DNA from: Aquincola tertiaricarbonis
GTDB taxonomy: Bacteria; Pseudomonadota; Gammaproteobacteria; Burkholderiales; Burkholderiaceae_C
NCBI RefSeq assembly: GCF_000969605.1
Contig: NZ_JZUE01000001.1
Location: 434,001-498,000 of the forward strand
Direction: 5' to 3'
DNA length: 64,000 bases
The translations under genes were made by a program, and so were the position numbers. Of this stretch, positions 16,935 to 24,821 are shown piece by piece. Below the pieces are notes generated by a model. It was not told the DNA's origin, searched no databases, and saw only the letters and a list, made by a program, of their open reading frames with translations. Position 1 is the stretch's first letter; the number at the start of each line of letters is the position of its first letter.

Positions 16935-18216
16935 TCCCCGCCCCCACGAAGACCCGCTGCACTGGTACAGCCTGCCGCGGGCCCTGTTCACCGGCGGCAA
17001 CGAGGTGGAACTGTTGCGCGGTGGCGACATGCTTTTCCCGGCCATGTGCGAGGCCATCGGCCGCGCGATGCACGAGGTGTGGCTCGCCACCTACATCTTC
17101 CATGACGACAGCGCCGGCCAGTGCGTGATGGAGGCGCTGGAGGCCGCCGCCCGGCGCGGCGTGCGGGTGCGGGTGGTGGTGGACGGCTTCGGCTCCGCCG
17201 CCGCGCTGCCGGTGCTGCGCCAGCGGCTGGAATCGGCCGGCGTCGGGCTGGTGGTATACCGGCCGATGGCGGGCTGGCGCTCCTGGATGCAGCCCGACCA
17301 GTTCCGCCGGCTGCACCAGAAGCTGTGCGTCGTGGATTCCGGCGTGGGCTACGTCGGCGGCATCAACGTGCTGGACGATCGCCACGACCTGGGCCACGGC
17401 ACGTTGGATGCGCCGCGGCTGGACTTTGCCGTCCGGGTGCAGGGCCCGGTGGTGCTGCCCATCGAGCACACGGTGCGCGCGGTGTGGACACGCGCCGCCT
17501 TCGGCCGTGACTGGCGCGACGAAGCCATGGCCGCCGCGCGCAGCCCCCAGCCGGTGCAGCGGGTGCGCGAGATCGTGCGCCGCATGCGGCTCGGGCCGCC
17601 GGTGCGGGCCTCGGCCGTGCCGCCGCTGCACAGCCTGCCGCCGGTGCGCGCGGCCTTCGTCGTGCGGGACAACCTGCGCCAGCGCCGGGCCATCGAACGC
17701 GCGTACATCGACGCCTTCCGCCAGGCGCGCGAGCGCATCGACCTGGTGTCGCCGTACTTCTACCCCGGCCTGCAGTTCCGGCGCACGCTGCGCAATGCGG
17801 CGCGCCGCGGCGTGAAGGTGCGGCTGCTGCTGCAGGGCCGGCCCGACTACCGTTTTGCCGCGCTGGCCGCCAGCGTGCTGTATGCGGAGCTGCTGGCCCA
17901 GGGCGTGCGCATCTACGAATACATGCCGGCCTTCCTGCATGCCAAGGTGGCGGTGGTGGACGACCACTGGGCGACGGTCGGCAGCTCTAACATCGATCCG
18001 CTGTCGCTGCTGCTCAACCTGGAAGCCAACGTCGTGGTGCACGACCGGGCCTTTGCCAGCGGGCTGGCGGCGCAGTTCGACGAGGCCGTGGCCGCCTCGC
18101 GGGAGGTGACCGCGCCATCGGTGCGCCGCGGCGTGTGGGCCAATGTGCAGCGCGGTTTCGTGGCCGGCTGCGCGCGGCTGTACCTGCGTGTGGGCGGCAT
18201 CACCGGGCTGTACTGA
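16927..18216 (+). CDS. clsB: Cardiolipin synthase B (phospholipase D family)
   Basis: The 429-residue protein with two HKD active sites is diagnostic of the PLD superfamily: HQKLCVVDSGVGYVGGIN in the first half and HAKVAVVDDHWATVGSSN in the second. It condenses phosphatidyl groups to make cardiolipin in the inner membrane. There is no N-terminal transmembrane pair, which matches ClsB rather than ClsA. The start is taken as TTG 16927, overlapping the previous stop by 8 nt; no ATG occurs before the conserved LHWYSLPRALFTGGNEVELL block, and the frame further upstream is antiregister to the YbhP-like gene. GTG/CTG alternatives a few codons on are possible. Confidence 0.88.
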   Translation: MPDPRPHEDPLHWYSLPRALFTGGNEVELLRGGDMLFPAMCEAIGRAMHEVWLATYIFHDDSAGQCVMEALEAAARRGVRVRVVVDGFGSAAALPVLRQRLESAGVGLVVYRPMAGWRSWMQPDQFRRLHQKLCVVDSGVGYVGGINVLDDRHDLGHGTLDAPRLDFAVRVQGPVVLPIEHTVRAVWTRAAFGRDWRDEAMAAARSPQPVQRVREIVRRMRLGPPVRASAVPPLHSLPPVRAAFVVRDNLRQRRAIERAYIDAFRQARERIDLVSPYFYPGLQFRRTLRNAARRGVKVRLLLQGRPDYRFAALAASVLYAELLAQGVRIYEYMPAFLHAKVAVVDDHWATVGSSNIDPLSLLLNLEANVVVHDRAFASGLAAQFDEAVAASREVTAPSVRRGVWANVQRGFVAGCARLYLRVGGITGLY

Positions 18217-18223
18217 CCCGAGT

Positions 18224-18240
18224 CGGCCCGGCCGGGGCCG
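18224..18240. terminator. GC hairpin at clsB / DUF805 convergent junction
   Basis: CGGCCC at 18224-18229 pairs with GGGCCG at 18235-18240 across a 5-nt loop, in the 27 bp between two converging genes. There is no U-tract. It is a possible bidirectional terminator, but the short GC-only stem could arise by chance at this base composition. Confidence 0.28.
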
Positions 18241-18243
18241 GCG

Positions 18244-18645
18244 TCAGAAGCGCTCGGTCAGGTCGTCGCCGAAGCGGTTGGCGCCGCGGGTGCCGCGGCG
18301 CAGTCCGTTGTCGATCAGCGCCCACAGCCAGCCGATCAGCGGCACCAGGGTGATGAAGACCCACCAGCCGGACTTGTCGCGGTCGTGCCAGCGCTTGACC
18401 GACACCGCCACCACCGGCCACAGCAGCAGCAGGTTCACCAGCTCGTCCGTCTGCTGCGCGCCCATTCCCACGATGCGCAGCAGCACCGTGGCCAGCGCAC
18501 CCATGCCGATGGGCGCCAGCACGCCATACAGCCACCAGACCTTGCGCGGCACGCGCCCGCGCAGGCTGAACAGGATCTGCAGCGGCGTCATCGGCTCCTC
18601 GCCAAGGCGCAGCGGGGTCGGCAATGTGGGTTCCAAAGTGGTCAT
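18244..18645 (-). CDS. DUF805 small inner-membrane protein
   Basis: The 133-residue protein has the DUF805 pattern: FSLRGRVPRKVWWLYGVL (the 'GR.sR..yW' motif before the first helix), three further hydrophobic helices, and SVKRWHDRDKSGWWVF between helices 2 and 3. The C-terminal GTRGANRFGDDL matches the family's 'G..G.N.fG.dP' ending. The function is unknown; the family is common and usually monocistronic. The start at 18645 (MTTLEPT) gives the normal length; a second ATG 18 codons later (MTPLQ) is also possible. It is divergent from the exonuclease gene, 72 nt away. Confidence 0.88.
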   Translation of the reverse strand: MTTLEPTLPTPLRLGEEPMTPLQILFSLRGRVPRKVWWLYGVLAPIGMGALATVLLRIVGMGAQQTDELVNLLLLWPVVAVSVKRWHDRDKSGWWVFITLVPLIGWLWALIDNGLRRGTRGANRFGDDLTERF

Positions 18646-18717
18646 CGGGGCGTCAACGAGCGGTTTCAGTATCCCATCGTCACCAAGCGGCGGCTGCTTC
18701 GTCGTCACAATGCGACG

Positions 18718-19809
18718 ATGCACGACGACTTGGTGGTGGCCACGCCCGATGGCCTGTATTGCCCGCCGGGGGACTTCCACATCGACCCCTGGCGGCCGGT
18801 GTCGCACGCCATCGTCACCCATGCCCATGCCGACCATGCGCGCCGTGGCCACGCTCACTACCTGGCCTCGCACGACAGCGCCGGCGTGCTGCGCTCCCGC
18901 CTGGGCGAGGACATCGACCTCCAGACGCTGGGCTGGGGCGAGGCGGTGGAACACCGCGGCGTGCGCATCAGCCTGCACCCGGCCGGGCATGTGCTGGGTT
19001 CGGCCCAAGTGCGGCTGGAGCACCGCGGCCGCGTCTGGGTGGCCTCGGGCGACTACTTCGTCGCTGGCGACACCACGATGCACGGCCAGGGCCCCGGCGA
19101 CCTGAACGCCACCTGCGCGCCGTTCGAGCCGGTGCGCTGCGACTGCTTCATCACCGAATCCACCTTCGGCCTGCCGATCTACCGCTGGCCCACGCAGGTG
19201 AGCCTGTTCGACGACATCAACCGCTGGTGGGCCGCGAATGCCGAGGCCGGCCGCGCGAGCCTGCTGATGGGCTACAGCTTCGGCAAGGCCCAGCGCATGC
19301 TGGCGGGGGTCGATCCGTCCATCGGGCCCATCGTGGTGCATGGCGCGGTGGAGACGCTCAACGTCGCCTACCGCGCCGCCGGCGTGCCGCTGCCAGCCAC
19401 CTTTGCGGCCACCGAGCTGCCCAAGGCAGAGATGCGCCGGGCGCTGGTCATCGTGCCGCCTTCGGTGCAGGGCTCGCCCTGGCTGCGCCGCTTTGGCGAC
19501 TACAGCGATGCCTTTGCCAGCGGATGGATGCAGTTGCGCGGCGCGCGGCGTCGTCGCTCGGTGGACCGCGGCTTCGTGCTCAGCGACCATGCCGACTGGC
19601 CGGGCCTGCAGCGCGCCATCGCCGCCACCGGCGCCCAGCGCGTGATCGTCACCCATGGCTACGAGGCGGTGATGGTGCGCTGGCTGCAGGAGCAGGGCCT
19701 GGACGCCGGCGCCTTCCGCACCGAATACGGCGACGATGCGCTGGAGGAGCCGGGCGCCGCCACCGAGCAGCCCACCCCGGCCACGGCCGACACACCGGCC
19801 GAAGCCTGA
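18718..19809 (+). CDS. Ligase-associated DNA exonuclease (metallo-beta-lactamase/CPSF fold)
   Basis: The 363-residue beta-CASP-type metallo-hydrolase has THAHADHARRGH (the HxHxDH zinc site), CDCFITESTFGLP, SFGKAQRML and SDHADWPGL with a terminal THGYEA His. These match the family of exonucleases encoded beside bacterial ATP-dependent DNA ligases (Lhr/ligase repair cluster). It probably trims DNA ends before ligation in stationary-phase or desiccation repair. The ATG at 18718 is where family similarity begins (MHDDLVVATPDGLYCPPGDFHIDP has the expected N-terminus); the open frame upstream is not conserved. The Lhr-type helicase and phosphoesterase often found with it are not in this window. Confidence 0.9.
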   Translation: MHDDLVVATPDGLYCPPGDFHIDPWRPVSHAIVTHAHADHARRGHAHYLASHDSAGVLRSRLGEDIDLQTLGWGEAVEHRGVRISLHPAGHVLGSAQVRLEHRGRVWVASGDYFVAGDTTMHGQGPGDLNATCAPFEPVRCDCFITESTFGLPIYRWPTQVSLFDDINRWWAANAEAGRASLLMGYSFGKAQRMLAGVDPSIGPIVVHGAVETLNVAYRAAGVPLPATFAATELPKAEMRRALVIVPPSVQGSPWLRRFGDYSDAFASGWMQLRGARRRRSVDRGFVLSDHADWPGLQRAIAATGAQRVIVTHGYEAVMVRWLQEQGLDAGAFRTEYGDDALEEPGAATEQPTPATADTPAEA

Positions 19810-19825
19810 TCCACTCTTGCAAGCC

Positions 19826-20602
19826 ATGGACCGCGACGACGACCTGGACCCGACCCGCGTGCTGGACGGCTGGCGCGCCGACCGCGGCAACCGCCCCACC
19901 GATGCCGAGCTGATGCGCCTGCTGGACGGGTGGCAGCCGGGCGGTGTGCCGGGCCGCGGCGCCGCGCAGGAGCCGCCCTCGCTGCGACTGCCGCGCCTGC
20001 AGCCGGTGCTGGACGCGCCCGTCGCCGCGGTCGAGCTGGATGCCGTCGGCCGCAAGGTGGCGCGCCGGGCCGCCCGCTGGGCCGCGACCGAGGTCACGGA
20101 TGTCGAGCTGGACTGGCAGCCCGCGCCGCAGGTGGCTCCGGTGGTCACCCACCCGCGGCTGTTGGCGCAGTGGCAGCCCGGGGCCTGGGTGGCGGCCGTC
20201 AAGCAGGTGGCGGCGGCCAGCACCGAGGTGCGCGACGGCCCTTCCGGCCCGGTGGTGGAAACCTTCGGCGCGCTGCGGCTGCTGGCCTGGTGGCCGCCAG
20301 CCGAGGCCGGTGCGCCGCTGGACCGCTGGCCGCAACGCGCCCTGCTGCAGGCGGTGGAGCCCGAGCGGCTGCCGGAAGCGCTGCTGGCCCCGCTGCCGGC
20401 GCAGGCCAGCGTCTGGTGTGTCGGCGAGGCCGCCGACTGGGGCCTGATCGGCCAGATCGTGCTGCTGCACGACACCAGCGTGCAGGGCAAGAGCTTCGAG
20501 GCGCTGCAGGCCTTCGTCGATGCCGAACGCGAGGCGCAGTTCAGCCGCCTGAACGACGGCTACCACCGCCCGGCCGCCGGTCAGCCCGTCGAGCAGCACT
20601 GA
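19826..20602 (+). CDS. Unknown protein between ligase-associated exonuclease and DNA ligase
   Basis: A 258-residue protein I do not recognise. It lies 16 nt after the exonuclease stop and 46 nt before the ligase start, all on +, so it is very likely in the same operon. It is acidic at the N-terminus (MDRDDDLDP) and carries two copies of a short LDGW element (RVLDGW about residue 12, RLLDGW about 31). The middle is Trp-rich with Ala/Pro/Val strands, and the end is Gln/His-rich. No signal peptide or membrane helix is seen. Codon usage resembles the neighbours and the frame is uninterrupted, so it looks like a real gene. A role in DNA end repair is suggested by context only. Confidence 0.75.
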   Translation: MDRDDDLDPTRVLDGWRADRGNRPTDAELMRLLDGWQPGGVPGRGAAQEPPSLRLPRLQPVLDAPVAAVELDAVGRKVARRAARWAATEVTDVELDWQPAPQVAPVVTHPRLLAQWQPGAWVAAVKQVAAASTEVRDGPSGPVVETFGALRLLAWWPPAEAGAPLDRWPQRALLQAVEPERLPEALLAPLPAQASVWCVGEAADWGLIGQIVLLHDTSVQGKSFEALQAFVDAEREAQFSRLNDGYHRPAAGQPVEQH

Positions 20603-20648
20603 GCAGGCCCGCGGCCCGTGCGGGCCCGCTGCCTGCTGCACCCCGGCG

Positions 20649-22358
20649 ATGCACGCTTTTGCCACCCTGTTCACCGCGCTGGATGCCAGCACCGCCACCA
20701 GCGACAAGGTGGCCGCATTGCGCCGCTATTTCGCCCAGGCCCGGCCGGAGGACGCCGCCTGGGCCGTGTACTTCCTGGCCGGCGGCAAGCCCCGGCAGGT
20801 GGTGCCCACCGGCGTGCTGCGCGCGCTGGCCTGTGCCGAGGCCGGCGTTCCCGAATGGCTGTTCGAAGAGAGCTACCAGGCGGTGGGCGACCTGGCGGAG
20901 ACCATCGCCCATGTGCTGCCGCCGGCCGGGCAGCTGGGCGAGCCGCTGGGCCTGGCCGAATGGATCGAGCACCGGCTGCTGCCGCTGCGCGGCCTGCCGC
21001 CGGAAGAACAGGCACGCCGCGTGGCCAGCTACTGGCGCGAGCTGGACACCACCGGCCGCTTCCTGCTCACCAAGCTGATCGGCGGCGGCTTCCGCGTGGG
21101 CGTCAGCAAGCTGCTGGTGCAGCGGGCGCTGGCCGAGCATGCCGAGCTGGATGCCAAGCGCGTGGCCCAGCGCATGATGGGCTACACCGACGGCCGCTCC
21201 ACGCCCAGCGCCGCGCGCTACCTGGCCCTGCTGGCGCCGGCCGCGCCAGCCCAGGAAGGCGAGCAGCGCGCGCCGGACGATGCCGGCCAGCCCTATCCCT
21301 TCTTCCTCGCGCACCAGCTGGAAGGCGATGCCGCCGATTTCGAAGCCCGCCTCGGCCCGCCCGAGCGCTGGCTGGTGGAGTGGAAGTTCGACGGCATCCG
21401 GGCGCAGATCGTCAAGCGCGCCGGGCGGGTGTGGATCTGGTCGCGCGGCGAGGACCTGATCACCGAACGCTTTCCCGAGATCGTCGCGCTGGCGCAGCCG
21501 CTGCCCGACGGCACGGTGCTGGATGGCGAGCTGGTGGTGTGGCAGGACGAGCGGCCGGCGCCGTTCGCGCTGCTGCAGCAGCGCATCGGCCGCCTCAAGC
21601 TCACCAAGAAGGTGCTGGGCGACGCGCCGGTCAACTTCATCGCCTACGACCTGCTGGAGTGGCAGGGCGTGGACTGGCGGGCCCAGCCGCATACCGCGCG
21701 CCGCCAGCAGCTGGAGCAGGTGCTGGCCGACAGCCGCATGCAGCTCTCGCCCATGGTGCAGGCGGCGGACTGGCCGGCCCTGGCCGAGCTGCGCATCGAG
21801 TCGCGCGAGCGGGGCGTGGAGGGCTTCATGCTCAAGCAGCGCGATGCCGCCTATGGCACCGGCCGCACCAAGTCCAGCGGCACCTGGTGGAAGTGGAAGA
21901 TCGAGCCGATGACCGCCGATGGCGTGCTGGTGTATGCCCAGCGCGGCCACGGCCGGCGGGCCAGCGTCTACACCGACTACACCTTCGCGGTGTGGAACCG
22001 CCAGCCGGCCGATGCCGCCGAGGCGCAGGCGGTGCTCGATGCCATCGCCCGGCGCGAGCCGGCCCAGCCCGGCGCGCTGCAGCTGGTGCCGTTCGCCAAG
22101 GCGTACTCGGGCCTGACGGATGCCGAGTTCGCCGAGGTGGACCGCGTGATCCGCGCCAACACGCTGGAGAAGTTCGGCCCGGTGCGCAGCGTCAAGCCCA
22201 CGCTGGTGTTCGAGCTGGGCTTCGAGGGCATCCAGCGCAGCCCGCGGCACAAGAGCGGCATCGCCACCCGTTTTCCGCGCATGCTGCGCATCCGGCACGA
22301 CAAGCCGCTGTGGGAAGCCGACACGCTGCAGACGCTGGAAGCGCTGATCCACGGCTGA
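20649..22358 (+). CDS. ATP-dependent DNA ligase (stand-alone, repair type)
   Basis: The 569-residue protein has an N-terminal DNA-binding domain (about 1-200), then the adenylation domain with motif I EWKFDGIRAQI (Lys of KxDG takes AMP), the SRGEDL motif, VLDGELVVW (motif III) and GVEGFMLKQRDAAY (motif IV), and a C-terminal OB domain with WWKWKIEPM (motif V). It joins nicked or broken DNA using ATP, unlike the essential NAD-dependent LigA. There is no polymerase or LigD nuclease domain. Its partner exonuclease lies two genes upstream. This family is often called LigB/LigC in different species, so no symbol is given. Confidence 0.94.
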   Translation: MHAFATLFTALDASTATSDKVAALRRYFAQARPEDAAWAVYFLAGGKPRQVVPTGVLRALACAEAGVPEWLFEESYQAVGDLAETIAHVLPPAGQLGEPLGLAEWIEHRLLPLRGLPPEEQARRVASYWRELDTTGRFLLTKLIGGGFRVGVSKLLVQRALAEHAELDAKRVAQRMMGYTDGRSTPSAARYLALLAPAAPAQEGEQRAPDDAGQPYPFFLAHQLEGDAADFEARLGPPERWLVEWKFDGIRAQIVKRAGRVWIWSRGEDLITERFPEIVALAQPLPDGTVLDGELVVWQDERPAPFALLQQRIGRLKLTKKVLGDAPVNFIAYDLLEWQGVDWRAQPHTARRQQLEQVLADSRMQLSPMVQAADWPALAELRIESRERGVEGFMLKQRDAAYGTGRTKSSGTWWKWKIEPMTADGVLVYAQRGHGRRASVYTDYTFAVWNRQPADAAEAQAVLDAIARREPAQPGALQLVPFAKAYSGLTDAEFAEVDRVIRANTLEKFGPVRSVKPTLVFELGFEGIQRSPRHKSGIATRFPRMLRIRHDKPLWEADTLQTLEALIHG

Positions 22359-22371
22359 GGCGCGGCAGCCT

Positions 22372-23787
22372 TCAGTCCCAGCGCGGCGGATGGCTGCCCG
22401 GCGGCATCGAAGGCCGCTGCCAGGCCGGCGGCGTTCGGGAAAAGCGCACCGGATGGCGCAGCACCGTCAGCGCCCCGAAGCCGCTGGCTTCCTGCACCAG
22501 GTACGGGTCGAAAGAAGGCGGCACCACCTGCAGCCCGCCCGGCAGCCGCCCCAGGCTGCGCAGCCAGGCGCCCACGCCGGCCAGCGACACCTGCACATGC
22601 CAGCTGCCGCCTTCGTGCTGCTGGCGCCACAGCGCGGCCTGCGCGCCGAAGGCCAGCAGGTAGCCGGCGGCGTAGTCCAGGATCTGCAGCGGCAGGGCGC
22701 GCGGCGTGTGGCTGCCGGCGGCCAGGGCTTCGGCCAGGTTGAAGCCGGTGGCCGTCTGCACCAGGGAATCGAAGCCGCGGCGGCCGGCCCACGGGCCTTC
22801 GGCGCCATAGGCGCTGAGCGACACCACCACGATGCCCGGCCGCAGCCGCGCCAGCGCCTCGGCCGAGAAGCCGAAGCCGGCCAGCGCACCCGGCCGGTAA
22901 CCCTGCAGGAACACATGGGCCTGCGCCGCCAGGCCGCGCAAGGTGGCCCGGCCGGGCTCGTCCATCAGGTCGATCAGCACCGAGCGCTTGCCGCGGCTGG
23001 TGTCGGCGATGGCGGCGATGTTGGGCAGCGAGGGCGAGTTCACCAGCATCACGTCCGCGCCATACGCGGCCAGCGTGCGGCCGGCCACCGGCCCGGCGAG
23101 GATGCGGGTGAGGTCCAGCACCCGCAGCCCGGACAGCGGCGGCGCGTCGTCGCTGGCCAGGGCCGGCCAGGCCAGCGGCCCGCCCGCCTGGCCGGCCGGC
23201 TCGATGCGGTTGATGCGCACCACCGGCTGCGCGGCCACCGCCACGCCTTGCGGATGGCTGTCCCATTGCTCGAAGCTGCGCGCCGCGGCCACCACCAGTC
23301 CGGCATCGGCCGCTGCGGCCTCGAAGCCTTCTGCATTCCAGTGGCGCAGCGCCTGCTGCACTGCCTCGCGGCCGGTGGCCTCGCCCGGCGGCAGGCCCAG
23401 CAGTCGCAGCGCGCCGTCGCGGTGGTGCGCGAAGTTGGCATGGATGCGGACCCAGCCGGCTTCGCCATCGGGGCCACAGGCATACAGGCCGGAGATCTTG
23501 TCCCACAGCGGTGGCTGCACGCCATCGACCAGGAAGTGCGCGCAGCTGTCCAGCGCGGCATGCACCCGGTCCACGTCGACCTGCTGGCGTGCCTGCCCGC
23601 CGCCGCGCCAGTGCCACAGCTCGGCCGCGGCCAGCGCCGCGGCGCCGAGCGAGGCCTGGGCCGCGGTGGCCACCGCGAAGGAGGAGGGCAGCACCGGCGC
23701 GTCGCCGGCCAGCGTGGCCTGGGCCAGGGCCGCCGCCGGCAGGCCGGCCTGCTGCCACAACGCGGCCAGCGCGTCGGCGGCCGTCAT
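22372..23787 (-). CDS. Class III CoA-transferase (CaiB/BaiF) with atypical domain order
   Basis: The 471-residue protein is identified by PLSGLRVLDLTRILAGPVAGRTL, the normal N-terminus of CaiB/BaiF CoA-transferases. Here this block lies at about residue 235, followed by YGAEGPWAGRRGFD and LPLQILDYAAGYLLAF; the Asp of the latter aligns with the catalytic Asp that forms the acyl-CoA anhydride in formyl-CoA transferase. The first 230 residues resemble the family only loosely and the protein ends soon after the catalytic block, so the layout looks permuted or fused compared with the usual about 400 residues. The ATG at 23787 is preferred to a GTG ten codons upstream. The substrate acid is unknown. 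Confidence 0.82.
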   Translation of the reverse strand: MTAADALAALWQQAGLPAAALAQATLAGDAPVLPSSFAVATAAQASLGAAALAAAELWHWRGGGQARQQVDVDRVHAALDSCAHFLVDGVQPPLWDKISGLYACGPDGEAGWVRIHANFAHHRDGALRLLGLPPGEATGREAVQQALRHWNAEGFEAAAADAGLVVAAARSFEQWDSHPQGVAVAAQPVVRINRIEPAGQAGGPLAWPALASDDAPPLSGLRVLDLTRILAGPVAGRTLAAYGADVMLVNSPSLPNIAAIADTSRGKRSVLIDLMDEPGRATLRGLAAQAHVFLQGYRPGALAGFGFSAEALARLRPGIVVVSLSAYGAEGPWAGRRGFDSLVQTATGFNLAEALAAGSHTPRALPLQILDYAAGYLLAFGAQAALWRQQHEGGSWHVQVSLAGVGAWLRSLGRLPGGLQVVPPSFDPYLVQEASGFGALTVLRHPVRFSRTPPAWQRPSMPPGSHPPRWD

Positions 23788-23847
23788 GGGCGGGGCGGAA
23801 GCGGGTTCTGCGCGCACGGCCGGGCCTGCGGTGGATGGCGGCGCGTG

Positions 23848-24678
23848 CTACTGCGCCTTGCGGGCGCGCACCGCCGATAGGAAGTCGTCGAGGATGGGCG
23901 AGCCGTCGAGCTGGTCGTCATGCCAGCGGTTCAGTGCCATGAACTCGGGGTGCCACTGCATGCCGAACACATAGCTCGGGCCTTTCCAGCGGATGGCTTC
24001 CACCACGCCGTCGGGGATGGCCAGCGCCTCCACCTCCAGGTCGTGGCCCAGCGTCTTCACCGACTGGTGGTGGATGGAGTTGATGGCGCCGGTGCTGCGG
24101 TCGGGGTACAGCCCGGCCAGCCGGGTGCCGCGCACCAGGCTCACGCGGTGGAACTGGCGTTCGTAGGTGTTCTCGTCGTGGTGGCGCAGCGCGCCGGGCA
24201 GCTGGGTGGGAATGTCCTGGTACAGCGAGCCGCCGAAGGCCACGTTCAGCAGCTGGCAGCCGCGGCAGATGCCCAGCACCGGCTTGCCGGCGGAGATGAA
24301 GGCGTCCAGCAGTTCCATCTCATAGAGGTCGCGCACCCGGTCGCCGGCCCAGGCCGGCTTCATCGGGGTTTCGCCATAGGTCTCGGGTGAGACGTCGGTG
24401 CCGCCTTGCAGCACCAGGCCGTCCAGCATGTCGGCGTAGTGGCGCAGGCTCATGTCGCTGCGCCGGACCAGGCTCTCGCTTTCCACCGCGGGAATCATCA
24501 CGCCCAGCACCTCGCGCGACATCACCCAGTGCGCCACCGACTGCTCCAGGTAATGCAGCGTGCGGGTAAACACGCCACCCAGGCTGGGGACGGGTGTCGT
24601 CGGATGGTAGATGCGCGCGGAAAGCCCGATAAGCAGGGGCTTGGTGCTGGCAACCGGGGCGGAGGGGACGTCAGGCAT
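23848..24678 (-). CDS. Gamma-glutamyl-gamma-aminobutyrate hydrolase family (class I amidotransferase, peptidase C26)
   Basis: The 276-residue protein has LVLQGGTDVSPETYGE, the nucleophile elbow GICRGCQLLNVAFGGSLYQDI (Cys nucleophile) and VFGMQWHPEF (His) in the right order for the PuuD/peptidase C26 family. It hydrolyses gamma-glutamyl amide bonds, typically gamma-glutamyl-GABA in putrescine catabolism. No other put/puu gene is close, so the true substrate is open. The ATG at 24678 is preferred to an upstream start because family similarity begins at KPLLIGLSARIYHP. The gene is divergent from the Na/Pi cotransporter, with 143 bp between them. Confidence 0.87.
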   Translation of the reverse strand: MPDVPSAPVASTKPLLIGLSARIYHPTTPVPSLGGVFTRTLHYLEQSVAHWVMSREVLGVMIPAVESESLVRRSDMSLRHYADMLDGLVLQGGTDVSPETYGETPMKPAWAGDRVRDLYEMELLDAFISAGKPVLGICRGCQLLNVAFGGSLYQDIPTQLPGALRHHDENTYERQFHRVSLVRGTRLAGLYPDRSTGAINSIHHQSVKTLGHDLEVEALAIPDGVVEAIRWKGPSYVFGMQWHPEFMALNRWHDDQLDGSPILDDFLSAVRARKAQ

Positions 24679-24821
24679 GGAAGGCGTGAAGCGCGTTGGG
24701 GCAGGCGGGTGAAAGGCAATCGCCATGCCCTGGCCCGGGTCCTGCGTGATGCGCCCACTGTATCGGCGCACCCGGGCCCTGCGCCGCACCGGCCGTCAAA
24801 AAACTACGTAAGCTGCATTCG

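Noticed and set aside
18646-20490. Long N-terminal extension of the DUF805 frame across the exonuclease and unknown genes
   Set aside because: Only the last 133 codons resemble a protein family; the remainder is antisense to real genes.
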